Source: Sulfurimonadaceae bacterium (GTDB taxonomy: Bacteria > Campylobacterota > Campylobacteria > Campylobacterales > Sulfurimonadaceae). From it: a stretch of 41,280 bases of DNA. Below the pieces are notes generated by a model. It saw nothing but the letters and a program-made list of their open reading frames with translations, was not told where the DNA came from and did not search any database. Positions 18,108 to 27,793 of this stretch are shown in pieces. The stretch spans positions 1 to 41,280 of the forward strand of contig JAQUHB010000023.1 of assembly GCA_028683835.1 (NCBI GenBank), given 5' to 3'. Position numbers and translations under genes: made by a program. Each line of letters starts with the position of its first letter. Position 1 is the first letter of the stretch.

Positions 18108-19679
18108 TCAATCCTCAAAAACTTGAACCTGATTTCTTCCACCCTCTTTTGCAAGATATAGAGCACTGTCTGCATGCTGTAGAAGGCTCTCAGGCGTATC
18201 TAAAAGTGTTAATGCAGCCAATCCAATACTACATGTAACAACTCCAACCTCTTCAAACAGATGATTTCTTATAATATCCAATAAATTTTGTGCAGCTAAA
18301 CATGCCCCATTTATTTCGGTATTCATAAAAAGGATTACAAACTCTTCACCGCCCCAACGCGCCAGTTTATCAGTTTGACGCATATTTTGTTTTAGTAATT
18401 CTGCAAAAGTCACCAAAACTTTATCACCGGTATTATGTCCGTAAGTATCATTGATTTTTTTAAAATAATCTATATCAAAGATAGCCAATGCAATGGGAGC
18501 TTGATACCGTTTGTAAAAAGCCAAAGCATCTGTAAGTTCCTCATTAAACCGATGACGATTGAACAATCCTGTCAATGCATCTGTCACTGCAATGCGTTCA
18601 ATCTCTGCTGTTCGTTCAACAACACGTTTTTCCAGTTCATCGTTTAGCTCTTTTAATTGCATCTTATCCGTAATATTTTGTCGAAATGCCCCAAAACCAA
18701 TAATAGTTCCATTATCATCCAAATCGGGAACGATATAAGACTCTAGCCAATAGTCTGTTCCGTTCTTATGTTTGTTTTTTACAATGTCATGATAAGGGTT
18801 TCCACTTAATATTGTTTTCCAAAGAGGAGCAAATACGCTGCTTGAGTTATCAGGATGTTTGATAAGACTATGAGTTTTCCCAAGTAATTCCTCTCGTGAA
18901 TATCCACTCAGTTCACAAAATGCATCGGTAACATAAGTAATAACTCCGTTTTTATCCGTATGGGTACTGTAAACATATTGATTTACAATATCTAGCATCT
19001 CATTGAGTCGCTTAGTTCGTCTTGCAACTTTATCTTCGAGTTCACTGTTTAATTGAAGAGTTTTTTGATTTTTGATTTTTAAGTACTGTAAAAGAGGATA
19101 AAAAATCAATACTGAGATGATCCCTAAGAGAACCAAGACGAGTAACAAGACACCACGATTGATCGTTTCTTGACTTAACTCATCACTCTTATGCTGTAGT
19201 TGATCTACTGGAAGGTTTAAGTCAGCAAGTATTTCTTCACGATGATCTAAAATTTCATGTATCTCTTTTGGATCAATGGGATATTTTAGTAAAGCTTTTG
19301 ATTCGTAAATAACTCTTAACGGTGAAGTTTTGTATCCTGATGTATATATATTTTGCTCTTTAAACTCAAGTTTATCAAGGGATTTTTTTAAAAATAAATA
19401 ATCATGTTTCATGAGAGCTAAATTCATTTCAAATTCACGATAACCCATTTGCGAAGGAGTAAATAGTATCTGATACAAAGAGGAATGAATTTTTTCAGAC
19501 AACATTCTTTGTTTTCCACTAAGATTAATCAGTTGCGCATACTGTTTTTGTTGTGTGACAAGGAAAAAAAGATTTAAAAAAGATAACACAACCAAAAAGG
19601 CCATAACAAATGTTGACCATTTCAGTATTTTAGATATTTCAATCTTTTCAAAAAAAATCATTGCTAACTCTCGTAACAT
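18108..19679 (-). CDS. Diguanylate cyclase with PilJ/NarX-type sensor and PAS domain
   Basis: A 523-residue membrane protein. A helix at about 18-42 is followed by a periplasmic four-helix segment starting QLINLSGKQRMLSEKI. This is the P-box-like Asn-x3-Gly-x2-Arg-Met-x-Ser pattern of nitrate sensors NarX/NarQ and of PilJ domains. A second helix (about 175-195), coiled coil, PAS (about 225-345) and GGDEF domain (about 360-523) complete it. The active site RWGGEEFVIL is intact, so it should make c-di-GMP. The first ATG (19679) has AAGGTG upstream; a later ATG (MIFFEK) is also possible. It is divergent from a NIT-domain chemoreceptor. Confidence 0.88.
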   Translation of the reverse strand: MLRELAMIFFEKIEISKILKWSTFVMAFLVVLSFLNLFFLVTQQKQYAQLINLSGKQRMLSEKIHSSLYQILFTPSQMGYREFEMNLALMKHDYLFLKKSLDKLEFKEQNIYTSGYKTSPLRVIYESKALLKYPIDPKEIHEILDHREEILADLNLPVDQLQHKSDELSQETINRGVLLLVLVLLGIISVLIFYPLLQYLKIKNQKTLQLNSELEDKVARRTKRLNEMLDIVNQYVYSTHTDKNGVITYVTDAFCELSGYSREELLGKTHSLIKHPDNSSSVFAPLWKTILSGNPYHDIVKNKHKNGTDYWLESYIVPDLDDNGTIIGFGAFRQNITDKMQLKELNDELEKRVVERTAEIERIAVTDALTGLFNRHRFNEELTDALAFYKRYQAPIALAIFDIDYFKKINDTYGHNTGDKVLVTFAELLKQNMRQTDKLARWGGEEFVILFMNTEINGACLAAQNLLDIIRNHLFEEVGVVTCSIGLAALTLLDTPESLLQHADSALYLAKEGGRNQVQVFED

Positions 19680-19795
19680 TATATTTCACCTTTTTTAGTA
19701 TAAATAGATCATTAGTTGTGAGTTACATAGTCCTCTATTATAGCTTTTTTTAAAGATGATTTTTCTTGATTTATGTTAAGAGATAAATAATTTAC

Positions 19796-19837
19796 TTGAT
19801 TTAAATCAATCATAAAATATTTTCAATGCGCTATTAT
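19796..19837 (+). promoter_or_regulatory. Class II FNR-type promoter of the NIT chemoreceptor
   Basis: TTGAT TTAA ATCAA (19796-19809) is a perfect FNR consensus palindrome. Its centre (19802.5) is 29.5 bases from the first base of TATTAT (19832-19837), which places it at about -41.5 from a start near 19844. The ribosome site (AAAGGAC) and ATG at 19856 follow. The promoter's position rules out the upstream in-frame ATG at 19826 as the translation start. Confidence 0.8.
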
Positions 19838-19855
19838 CAATTTTTTAAAGGACAT

Positions 19856-21814
19856 ATGATGAAGACAAGTATTCGCTTAAGGCTCATGATCTTAATTATC
19901 TTACCAATATTGGCTATTGTAGCTCTTTCAACTGGAAAAATAATTTATGATATATCCGAAAAAAGAGATCTCGAAGTAAGTAAAAGCCGTATTTTAGAAG
20001 TTGAGGCACTTGCAAGTGCAATCCATGTTATACAAATCGAACGAGGTTTAAGTGTAGGATTTGTAACAAGCAATGGAATAAAAAATCGAGACAAACTGCT
20101 AAGTATACGTCAAAAAGTTGATGATGCTATAGAGAACGCTAAAAAAGTTTACACCACAAACGGTGGTGATATGAAAGTCTTTGAAAGTCTCAGCGAGCTA
20201 ACTCAAAAACGACTCAATATAGACAATCTTTCATTGAATGGTCCACAAATAGGCGTATACTTTACTAAAACAATTGCTTCTTTAGCGAATACTCTTACAT
20301 CTATTCCTCCGCAAATGAGCGATCAAACGGGACGAAACATCATTCAAGCATATACACACTTAGCAACTGCGAAAGAGCAACTCGGGCAAATCAGAGCCAA
20401 TCTTAACGGTGCCTTTACTAAAGATAAATTTATGGGGGATACCTTTTTCACATTTGCAGGCAGTAATGGCGCTTACAGTATCAATCTACAAAAATTTACT
20501 CTTTTGGCCCCTACGGAACTATCACAATTTTATATCCAAACATTTAAAGGCGAAGCTGTTGATAATACAATGAAAATGATTGAAATTGCAAAAGAAAAAG
20601 GGCAAGATGGTGGATTTATGGTAGATCCATCTGTCTGGTTTTCCAACGTAACAAGCTCAATCGAGCTCCTTAGAACAGTTGAACTAGAACTTTTTAAAGT
20701 GGTTAATAATGAAATTGATAACAAAATCGCTAAAAAAATATTTAACATCATCTCTTTGCTGGCAGCTTTAGTTATCGGTATTATTATTTTTACTGTTTTT
20801 ATCATTTATTTTACAAAAATATCTATCTCAAATCCTTTGAATGATTTTAAACAAACACTATTAAATATCAGCACCGATAATGATCTCACCATTCGTGCAA
20901 ATGAAGATGCTCCTCTTGAACTCTCCCAAATGGCAAAAGGGTTTAATGATCTTATTAAAACCTTAAGAGATCTCATAGAGGCATCAAAATACGGCTCAAA
21001 TGAAAATGTATCTATTGCACATAAACTCTCTGATTCTGCAATCGGCGTAGAGAAAAATGTGGAACAATCTGTTACAATCGTCGATGAGGCAACAAATAAG
21101 GCAAGTAGAATAAAAGATGAAATAAAAGAGGCGATTGCTGCTGCTCAAGAGAGTAAACAAGAGATTATTTTCGCCAATGAAAATCTTAAAATTGCCCGAA
21201 ATGATATAGTGGCACTTACCTTAAAAGTACAAAACAGTGCACAACTCGAAACTGAGTTAGCACGTCGTATGGAAATACTTTCACGTGAAGCAAATGATGT
21301 AAAAAATATTCTAGGTATTATCTCTGATATCGCTGATCAAACAAATCTTTTAGCACTCAATGCGGCTATAGAAGCTGCGCGTGCAGGAGAACACGGCAGA
21401 GGCTTTGCCGTTGTTGCCGATGAAGTACGTAAACTAGCGGAACGAACCCAAAAATCACTCACGGAAATCAATGCAACTATTAACGTCATCGTACAATCAA
21501 TCATCGATGTAAGCGGTCAAATGCATGACAACTCTTTGGAGATGCAAGAACTTTCCGATAGTGCATCTGTTGTTGAAACTAAAATCAACAACAGTGTTTC
21601 TATTGTAAATCAAGCTGTACGTGAAAGCGATAAGACTGTAAGTGATTTCGAAAAAACAGGAGAAAATATAGAATCAATAGTTTTACAAATTTCAAAAATA
21701 AATGAGATATCAACACAAAATGCCAGAAGTGTCGAAGGAATAGCTTCAGCGTCTCAACATTTAAATTCTATGACAGACGCACTTCATACAAAACTAAAAG
21801 TTTTTCATACTTAA
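19856..21814 (+). CDS. Methyl-accepting chemotaxis protein with NIT domain
   Basis: A 652-residue chemoreceptor. TM1 is at about 9-30 and TM2 at about 300-325. Between them lies a long helical periplasmic domain with [17 protein letters not shown], the characteristic start of the nitrate/nitrite-sensing NIT domain. HAMP follows, then a signalling domain with the conserved hairpin tip ([38 protein letters not shown]). The start at 19856 is chosen because AAAGGAC precedes it and the FNR-type promoter lies just upstream; ATG at 19859 is equally possible. It probably directs movement toward nitrate or nitrite under low oxygen. Confidence 0.88.
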   Translation: MMKTSIRLRLMILIILPILAIVALSTGKIIYDISEKRDLEVSKSRILEVEALASAIHVIQIERGLSVGFVTSNGIKNRDKLLSIRQKVDDAIENAKKVYTTNGGDMKVFESLSELTQKRLNIDNLSLNGPQIGVYFTKTIASLANTLTSIPPQMSDQTGRNIIQAYTHLATAKEQLGQIRANLNGAFTKDKFMGDTFFTFAGSNGAYSINLQKFTLLAPTELSQFYIQTFKGEAVDNTMKMIEIAKEKGQDGGFMVDPSVWFSNVTSSIELLRTVELELFKVVNNEIDNKIAKKIFNIISLLAALVIGIIIFTVFIIYFTKISISNPLNDFKQTLLNISTDNDLTIRANEDAPLELSQMAKGFNDLIKTLRDLIEASKYGSNENVSIAHKLSDSAIGVEKNVEQSVTIVDEATNKASRIKDEIKEAIAAAQESKQEIIFANENLKIARNDIVALTLKVQNSAQLETELARRMEILSREANDVKNILGIISDIADQTNLLALNAAIEAARAGEHGRGFAVVADEVRKLAERTQKSLTEINATINVIVQSIIDVSGQMHDNSLEMQELSDSASVVETKINNSVSIVNQAVRESDKTVSDFEKTGENIESIVLQISKINEISTQNARSVEGIASASQHLNSMTDALHTKLKVFHT

Positions 21815-21828
21815 CAAGATCAGTTTGA

Positions 21829-21870
21829 TTGATACAAATCAAACAAAATTTTTACAAAAAAAAGTATTAT
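21829..21870 (+). promoter_or_regulatory. Class II FNR-type promoter of the FmdE/two-component operon
   Basis: TTGAT ACAA ATCAA (21829-21842) is a perfect FNR consensus box centred at 21835.5. TATTAT (21865-21870) begins 29.5 bases downstream, the same spacing as at 19796-19837. Transcription would start near 21877, just before the AGAAGGA ribosome site and the ATG at 21895. Confidence 0.8.
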
Positions 21871-21894
21871 TTCTCTTTATAAGAAGGAATAAAT

Positions 21895-22476
21895 ATGATA
21901 AAAATTAGTTTATACGATCCGCTTTTTGACCTGCTCGGTTCTAACACAAACGGTCTCATGACTTATACCTATGAAGACGTTGTAAAACTTACAGGTCACT
22001 CTTGTCCGACGGCTTCAGGTGCTTTTTTAATGGTAAAAAAAGGAGTTGAAGCTCTTTATGGTGATGAAACACCTCTTCGCGGCGGGATAAAAGCTGTTAT
22101 TCAAGGCAAACTGGGTGATGGAGTGGTAGGAGTTATCTCCTCTGTTGTCTCCTACATAACGGGGGCTACAGATATCAGCGGATTTCATGGGCTAGGAGGA
22201 AACTATGATCGTCGTGGACTTCTTTCTTATGATGAAAACTTAGATGCTCAAATGCTTCTTCAAAGAGTTGATACAGGAAAAAGTGTCAAAATCACCTACA
22301 ATCCGCAACTAGTTCCGCCAGAGCCTCAAATGCAACAGTTGATGCAGATGGTTTTAAGCGGCAATGCAGATGCGAAAACAAAAAAAGATTTTCAAGATGT
22401 GTGGCAAGGAAGAGTACAAAATATCCTTGCTGCATTTGATACAAATGCAAATCTTGTTACATGTAAATACGAATAA
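21895..22476 (+). CDS. FmdE-domain protein
   Basis: A 193-residue soluble protein with the formylmethanofuran dehydrogenase subunit E (FmdE) fold. The signature is LTGHSCPTASG (His35, Cys37), near the usual GHxCP metal-binding site. Other family-like elements are GGIKAVIQGKLGDGVVGV and FHGLGGNYDRRGLLSY. It has no signal peptide and no C-terminal zinc ribbon. FmdE proteins in non-methanogens are uncharacterised; some sit near molybdenum enzymes. It is the first gene of an FNR-type promoter and is followed after 18 bases by a histidine kinase and its regulator, so it may feed into that signalling pair. Confidence 0.75.
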   Translation: MIKISLYDPLFDLLGSNTNGLMTYTYEDVVKLTGHSCPTASGAFLMVKKGVEALYGDETPLRGGIKAVIQGKLGDGVVGVISSVVSYITGATDISGFHGLGGNYDRRGLLSYDENLDAQMLLQRVDTGKSVKITYNPQLVPPEPQMQQLMQMVLSGNADAKTKKDFQDVWQGRVQNILAAFDTNANLVTCKYE

Positions 22477-22494
22477 ACTTCTATATGATTTTGC

Positions 22495-23712
22495 ATGTTA
22501 GATCAGTACAAAGAAGCGATAGAAAAAACAAACATCATCTCCAAAACAGATACTGCGGGAATCATCACTTTTGTAAGTGATGAATTTTGCAATATATCTG
22601 GTTTTAGCCGTCATGAACTTATCGGCAAAAATCACAATATTGTCAGACACCCCGATGTTGATTCTTCAAACTTCAAGCTTCTTTGGGAAACTATAAAAAG
22701 TAAGAAAATCTATAAAAATACAGTTAAAAACCGTGCAAAAAACGGCTCTACTTTTTACGTAAATACCACGGTAATCCCTATCCTCGATGAAAAAGAAAAG
22801 ATTGTAGAGTATATAGCCATCAGATATGATGTAACAAAAGAGGTTTTTTACAAAGAGGAGCTCCAAAGAAAAGAGAAAGAGCTCGAAGAGTTAAATAAAA
22901 TTCTCGAAAACAAAGTAGAGGAAAAAACCAAACAGCTCCAAGAACTGAATCTTACGTTAGAGTTAAGGGTACAAAATGAGATCGCCAAAAATGAAATAAA
23001 ACAACAAGTGATGTTTTGGCAATCCAGACTAGCGAGTCTTGGTCAAATGCTTGCGAATATAGCACATCAGTGGAGGCAACCTCTAACAGAGCTGAGTCTT
23101 ACTCTTTTTAATATTAAAAAAGCCACGTTAAAAGAGGACTCAAAGGGTGTTAGCGAGTATTACAACCAAAGCAAAGTCATCATCCAAAACATGTCCAATA
23201 CGATAGAAGATTTTACAAACTTTTTTAGACCCAATAAAGATAAACATTATTTTGATTTAATGACCAGCATCCAAGAATCGCTTCATATTTTAAATACTCT
23301 GATAAAAAGTGAGATGATACATGTCACGATTAAAAGTGTTGAAAATATCAAGATTCTTGGTATACCAAATGAGCTTTCTCAAGTCATCATCAATATTATT
23401 AAAAACTCAAGAGATGCTTTTATACAAAACAGTATCCTCATCAGAGAGATAAATATCAACATCCAAAGAGAAGAAAATTTTGCGATTATTGAGATACAAG
23501 ACAATGCCGGCGGTATACAAGAAAAAGAGATGTACAAAATCTTTGAGCCCTATTTTACGACAAAACACACGACTCAAGGAACCGGACTTGGTCTGTTTAT
23601 GTCCAAAATGATCTGTGAACAGGGTTTTAACGGTTCTTTAGACGTAACTTCTAAAAAAAACATAACAACATTTAGCATAAAAATTCCTTTGGAGGAAGAT
23701 CATGGATACTAA
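22495..23712 (+). CDS. Cytoplasmic PAS-domain histidine kinase
   Basis: A 405-residue kinase with no membrane helix. The PAS domain (about 8-118; IITFVSDEFCNISGFSRHEL, then NGSTFYVNTTVIPI) is of the Aer/NifL-like group. A long coiled coil (120-175) leads to the His box ANIAHQWRQPL (His191). The ATPase has NIIKNSRDAF, IEIQDNAGGI and GTGLGLFMSKMI. The PAS type suggests redox or small-ligand sensing in the cytoplasm. The ATG at 22495 lacks a good ribosome site, so translation may be coupled to fmdE. Its end overlaps the response regulator by 11 bases. Confidence 0.87.
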   Translation: MLDQYKEAIEKTNIISKTDTAGIITFVSDEFCNISGFSRHELIGKNHNIVRHPDVDSSNFKLLWETIKSKKIYKNTVKNRAKNGSTFYVNTTVIPILDEKEKIVEYIAIRYDVTKEVFYKEELQRKEKELEELNKILENKVEEKTKQLQELNLTLELRVQNEIAKNEIKQQVMFWQSRLASLGQMLANIAHQWRQPLTELSLTLFNIKKATLKEDSKGVSEYYNQSKVIIQNMSNTIEDFTNFFRPNKDKHYFDLMTSIQESLHILNTLIKSEMIHVTIKSVENIKILGIPNELSQVIINIIKNSRDAFIQNSILIREININIQREENFAIIEIQDNAGGIQEKEMYKIFEPYFTTKHTTQGTGLGLFMSKMICEQGFNGSLDVTSKKNITTFSIKIPLEEDHGY

Positions 23713-24412
23713 AAAAAGTCGTTTTACTTTTAAAAACAAACTCTTAAAAGAGTTGAAAATTCTACTCGTCGAAGATGAGCACAAGCTTTCTTCTCTTTTA
23801 AAAAATGCTATAGGTGACAATTTTTATAGTTTCACAATCGCAAATAACGGAGAAGAAGGGATAGAAAAGTTTAAAAAAATAACTCCAGATATCGTCATCA
23901 CAGATATTATGATGCCTAAACTTACAGGCCTTGAGATGGCTAAAGAGATGAAAAAAATAAATTCTGATCTGCCAATTATTATTTTAAGCGCTTTTAGTGA
24001 AACCGATAAATTGTTAAATGCGATAGATGTCGGCGTGGTAAAATACTTTATAAAACCCTTTGATCCCCAAGAGCTTTTAGAGTACATAGAGGAAGTGGCT
24101 CAAAAATTTGAAAATAGAAATATTGAGCTCATCAACGGCTTTTCGTTTAACCAGACTAAAAACAATCTATATAAAAATGGCAGATATATAGCCATGACTG
24201 CGAAAGAAAAAATATTTATACAACAGCTACTTCAAAATCATCAAACATCCCAAACAATCAAAACGACCTTCTGGCCACAAGAGGATGTTAGTGATGATAG
24301 AGTTAGAAGTTTTATAAAAAGACTAAGAGAAAAAACTTCAAAAGGATTAATTAAAAATACAAAGGGGATTGGCTATGAAATCCAATTTAAATCGTCCAAA
24401 GTTGTTTGCTGA
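23702..24412 (+). CDS. OmpR-family response regulator
   Basis: A 236-residue regulator paired with the kinase upstream. The receiver has ILLVEDEH, phosphoacceptor Asp in IVITDIMMPK, Ser in IILSAFSE and Lys in FIKPFDP. A compact winged helix follows (MTAKEKIFIQQLLQNHQ, RVRSFIKRLREKT, NTKGIGYEIQF). It overlaps the kinase gene, confirming a two-component operon under an FNR-type promoter. The last 26 bases overlap the 3' end of the convergent nitrite/sulfite reductase gene, so the two transcripts are antisense there. Confidence 0.87.
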   Translation: MDTKKSRFTFKNKLLKELKILLVEDEHKLSSLLKNAIGDNFYSFTIANNGEEGIEKFKKITPDIVITDIMMPKLTGLEMAKEMKKINSDLPIIILSAFSETDKLLNAIDVGVVKYFIKPFDPQELLEYIEEVAQKFENRNIELINGFSFNQTKNNLYKNGRYIAMTAKEKIFIQQLLQNHQTSQTIKTTFWPQEDVSDDRVRSFIKRLREKTSKGLIKNTKGIGYEIQFKSSKVVC

Positions 24413-26048
24413 CAACAGACACCGCATCTTTAAAACTATCATTAATGAGTTCCAGTAGCTCTGATGAAGCAAAATTCTTTTCTAGTAAGCTTCTCTCATA
24501 TTCAAAATCTTTTCTTTCTTGTGAGTCTAATTTCACTTTTTTGTTCGTTTGAAGATTAGCTAAAAACCATAAGCCGAGAAACTCTTCGGAGTATTTATTT
24601 AAAACCTCGCGTGAATACTCTTGGAAATCATCATATCCACTCTCTTCATAAAGAGTAATGATAAGTGTTAAAAGTGAATGAAGATGCTGCAAAGGAACCA
24701 TAGAAAAGATCATTCTTCCGACAGCTGTGCCATCAGAATGTTCCGCTCCGAGAAATACACGTGCGCCTCCCTCTGCAGCACCGAAATTATTTGTTCTAAG
24801 ACCTATAAGACCTATGTCTGTATGTTGATGTCTGCCACATCCTTTGGCACATCCTGAAAATCCAACTTGAATCCCATGCTCACTTATTTTCTCAAGCGGA
24901 AGATAAGAGGTTTCGTTTTTTATATTCCAATAAGAATAGGGACAATATTCACTGCCCGCACATGCAAGGATCGTCGCACTTTGCTTTGCAGAACTAAGCT
25001 CTAGAGCCATCTCTTTTAATCCAATCAAATAGATGTTTTGATCTATTCCAAGGCGGATTTGAGCATTTTGTTGCGTAGCATAATTCGCGATAAGGTTGAT
25101 CTCTTTGGCATTAATACGTGCAAAATCTGTTTGGTAGCAAAAGGAATAAGTGCCATCTTTGAGTTTTTCATTTTGTGAAAACTTTACTTTTTGTAGCTGT
25201 AACTCTCCTGATTCTTCAAACGATTTGCCATATTCACTCTGTATATACTCTTTGAACTTCTCTATACCTATAACTTCAAGCAGGTGAAAAAGACGTGTCT
25301 TCAATCGTGAACCACGCAGACCATGCTTAAAAAAAGCCTCTACAAATGCTCCAAAAAAATTAACAACTTCGTATTCATGTAAGAAGATATTCGCATCTTT
25401 TGCAACTTCTGAATTTTTACCGCCCATATAAACATTAAAGCCAACGACTCCATTCTTGTTTGCTAACGCAAAATAGAGGTCATTTGCAAAAAGAGAAACC
25501 ACATTGGCCCTGTTTGCAGAGATGCCAACCGAGATGCGTCTTGGTAACATCCCTACATAACGCGGATTTTTTAAGATCTTCTCCTGCATTTGCATAATTA
25601 TCGGATAAGTTTCTATTTCACAATATTGCCCTACTCCATCATATATATCGGTGACGATATTACGCACATTATCACCAAAACTTTGCCAAGTAGTAAGTCC
25701 AAGATCATTTATTTGATTGAAAACATCTAAAATATTTTCTGAGTTCAGTCCATGAATCTGCATTCCAGCTCTTGCAGTGAGAATGAGATGAAGGTCATAT
25801 TTCGTCATAATATCTGCGATACTTTGAAATTGTTGAGTACTTAGTCTACCTGCAGGAACACGAATTCTCAACGTAAACTCATCTTCTAAAAAATCAGCAT
25901 TAAAAATACCAAAATCTTGCAAGTAATATCTATCTGCGTCTCCCAGATTTTCAAAATCAAGAGTTTGTATTTGAGGAAAAAATTCGTAGGGAGACATACG
26001 AAGTTTATAACGCTCATATTTATTTAATTTTTGTTCGACTTCTGACAT
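24387..26048 (-). CDS. Siroheme nitrite/sulfite reductase (NirA/Sir family)
   Basis: A 553-residue ferredoxin-type reductase carrying siroheme and a [4Fe-4S] cluster, catalysing six-electron reduction of nitrite to ammonia or of sulfite to sulfide. The cluster/siroheme cysteines are C363 and C369 (ACAGSEYC) and C400 and C404 (SGCAKGCGRHQH). The N-terminal half shows the ferrodoxin-like repeat motif FTLRIRVPAGRLS. Length matches single-subunit NirA/Sir. Nitrite versus sulfite specificity cannot be settled by eye; a nitrate-rich context and an FNR-type promoter favour nitrite. The ATG follows a TGGAGTAAC ribosome site. Confidence 0.87.
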   Translation of the reverse strand: MSEVEQKLNKYERYKLRMSPYEFFPQIQTLDFENLGDADRYYLQDFGIFNADFLEDEFTLRIRVPAGRLSTQQFQSIADIMTKYDLHLILTARAGMQIHGLNSENILDVFNQINDLGLTTWQSFGDNVRNIVTDIYDGVGQYCEIETYPIIMQMQEKILKNPRYVGMLPRRISVGISANRANVVSLFANDLYFALANKNGVVGFNVYMGGKNSEVAKDANIFLHEYEVVNFFGAFVEAFFKHGLRGSRLKTRLFHLLEVIGIEKFKEYIQSEYGKSFEESGELQLQKVKFSQNEKLKDGTYSFCYQTDFARINAKEINLIANYATQQNAQIRLGIDQNIYLIGLKEMALELSSAKQSATILACAGSEYCPYSYWNIKNETSYLPLEKISEHGIQVGFSGCAKGCGRHQHTDIGLIGLRTNNFGAAEGGARVFLGAEHSDGTAVGRMIFSMVPLQHLHSLLTLIITLYEESGYDDFQEYSREVLNKYSEEFLGLWFLANLQTNKKVKLDSQERKDFEYERSLLEKNFASSELLELINDSFKDAVSVVSKQLWTI

Positions 26049-26076
26049 AATGTTACTCCATTATTTATAAGTCACT

Positions 26077-26118
26077 ATGGTAGCAAATGAGATACTTAAA
26101 ATTAATGATATGTATCAA
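26077..26118 (-). promoter_or_regulatory. FNR-type promoter of the nitrite/sulfite reductase gene
   Basis: On the minus strand TTGAT ACAT ATCAT (26118-26105) has one mismatch to the FNR consensus. The hexamer 29.5 bases from its centre is TACCAT (26082-26077), an acceptable though not strong -10. Transcription would start near 26070. The box lies immediately outside the stop codon of the upstream chemoreceptor gene. Confidence 0.6.
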
Positions 26119-27708
26119 TTAACTTTTAAATTCATTGATCGCATTGTGTAATGATGCAGCAATACTGACTAGTTGCTTGAGATCAATGTCTATCTCCTGA
26201 ACGCTCTTTCTATTTGTAGTAGAAAGTCTGTCGATATCTGCGATATCATCAATAATCTCATTAATTTGTGAAGACATCTTTAGGCTATCTTCTCTTGAAG
26301 TATTCGCTACGGCAATAGAGGTATTTATCGCTTGAGATGTCATATTTATCTTTTTTTCTGCATCATCAGAAATATTTGAAAGCTTCTCTATATTTTTTGC
26401 ATTTTGTGACATCTTGTCACTAACATCATTAATCGATTGAACAATCGTGCTTACACTGATATCTATCTCATGTAAGCTTTTTTGCGTTCTTTCGGCCAGT
26501 TTACGTACCTCATCTGCAACCACGGCAAAACCTCTTCCATTTTCACCCGCACGAGCGGCTTCAATAGCAGCATTTAATGCTAAAAGATTTGTTTGGTCGG
26601 CTATATCTTTAATGACATTAAGAACATGTTTGACTTGATCCGCGTCATTTTTTAAAATTGAAAGTTCATGAGACAATTCATTTTCAATTGTGACAAATGA
26701 ACTTACTTCATGACTCAATTGTTCAAGGGAATTTTTTGCAATGTCAAGCTCATCGTTTGCCTCTTTTACATTTTTTTGAGTCTCTTGTGTCGTCTGAATA
26801 TTATGTTCTAAAAGATCTTTAATAAAAATACTTTTTTTGGTTGTTTGATCGACTATAGTTTTTTCTTGTAAAGTTCCTGTATTGATAACTTCGCTTGAAC
26901 TTTGAATTTTGGATGCTATATTTGTATTCTTAACTCCGAGCGTCTTTACATTATTGATGGTTTCTTGAATCATATTGATGAACTTATTCACCTCTTTTGC
27001 GGCATCCGAAAATTCGTTGTCATTTTTTGTATTCAAGCGTTTTGTAAGATCTTTATCGCCATCAACCAATTCTGAGATATGTACTTTTAAATTGCTAAGA
27101 GGAGCAAAAATCTCTTTTTTAAAAAATACTGCCGAAAGTATAATGAACACAATACTTCCAATAATAAAATTGATAGCCAGAGTTGTTTGTGTAGCGCTAA
27201 TATCCTTATCATTTTTATCTAAAGAGATAGTCAAATCCATAGCTCCAAGGAGATCTCCTTCATGAGCATTGTAGTGACAAGAGAGACATTTGGCTTCTGC
27301 AATCATAGGACGAATCATACGGATAGTATGATGGTTGTCATCTTTTTGCTCCTCTATTTTCATCTTATGGGTTTTTAAAACATCAAGTACTAATAGATCA
27401 GTCGTAAACTTTTCCTTTGGTGCAAAAATGTCAATAACAGCTTGTGATTTTAAGACTTTTAAAGATTGGATACCATTAATTTTACTTGCTGCATCTAAAG
27501 AATTCTGAACCAACGCAGAATCACCCACAAGCATAGTTCCAGTAAGCGTTTGAAAGATAGACTCGCTAAGCATTGTAAGTGATTTTTCAGTTGTCTTATG
27601 AGAAAGTTCGTGTAATGTTTTTGACAAATAATAATTCGTACTAATCATCACGATAATACTAAGGGATATAATAGAAAAAATAACTTTTGATTTGACGTTA
27701 TTTAACAT
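26119..27708 (-). CDS. Chemoreceptor with periplasmic c-type heme motif
   Basis: A 529-residue methyl-accepting chemotaxis protein. TM1 (about 7-29) and TM2 (about 176-196) flank a periplasmic sensor that contains [14 protein letters not shown], a CxxCH heme c attachment site (Cys141, Cys144, His145). HAMP and a signalling domain follow ([38 protein letters not shown]). Geobacter has periplasmic c-heme chemoreceptors of similar plan, so sensing of redox state, O2 or NO by a covalently bound heme is likely. AGGAGAG precedes the ATG. It is on the same strand as the reductase downstream but has its own upstream region. Confidence 0.88.
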   Translation of the reverse strand: MLNNVKSKVIFSIISLSIIVMISTNYYLSKTLHELSHKTTEKSLTMLSESIFQTLTGTMLVGDSALVQNSLDAASKINGIQSLKVLKSQAVIDIFAPKEKFTTDLLVLDVLKTHKMKIEEQKDDNHHTIRMIRPMIAEAKCLSCHYNAHEGDLLGAMDLTISLDKNDKDISATQTTLAINFIIGSIVFIILSAVFFKKEIFAPLSNLKVHISELVDGDKDLTKRLNTKNDNEFSDAAKEVNKFINMIQETINNVKTLGVKNTNIASKIQSSSEVINTGTLQEKTIVDQTTKKSIFIKDLLEHNIQTTQETQKNVKEANDELDIAKNSLEQLSHEVSSFVTIENELSHELSILKNDADQVKHVLNVIKDIADQTNLLALNAAIEAARAGENGRGFAVVADEVRKLAERTQKSLHEIDISVSTIVQSINDVSDKMSQNAKNIEKLSNISDDAEKKINMTSQAINTSIAVANTSREDSLKMSSQINEIIDDIADIDRLSTTNRKSVQEIDIDLKQLVSIAASLHNAINEFKS

Positions 27709-27793
27709 AAAAAATACTCTCCTGAATTAAGTTGATATATAACAATAAACTTCTTAACTTATAGCCCTTCAATATTGCAATTGTGTTTCATTT

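Noticed and set aside
19826-19855. Upstream ATG for the NIT chemoreceptor
   Set aside because: The -10 box of its class II promoter (19832-19837) lies within this stretch, so it is not transcribed from that promoter; ATG 19856 has a proper ribosome site.
27732-27745. FNR-like box TTGAT-N4-AACAA upstream of the heme chemoreceptor
   Set aside because: Class II geometry would place the transcription start inside the coding region, and the site has a mismatched half; treated as chance.
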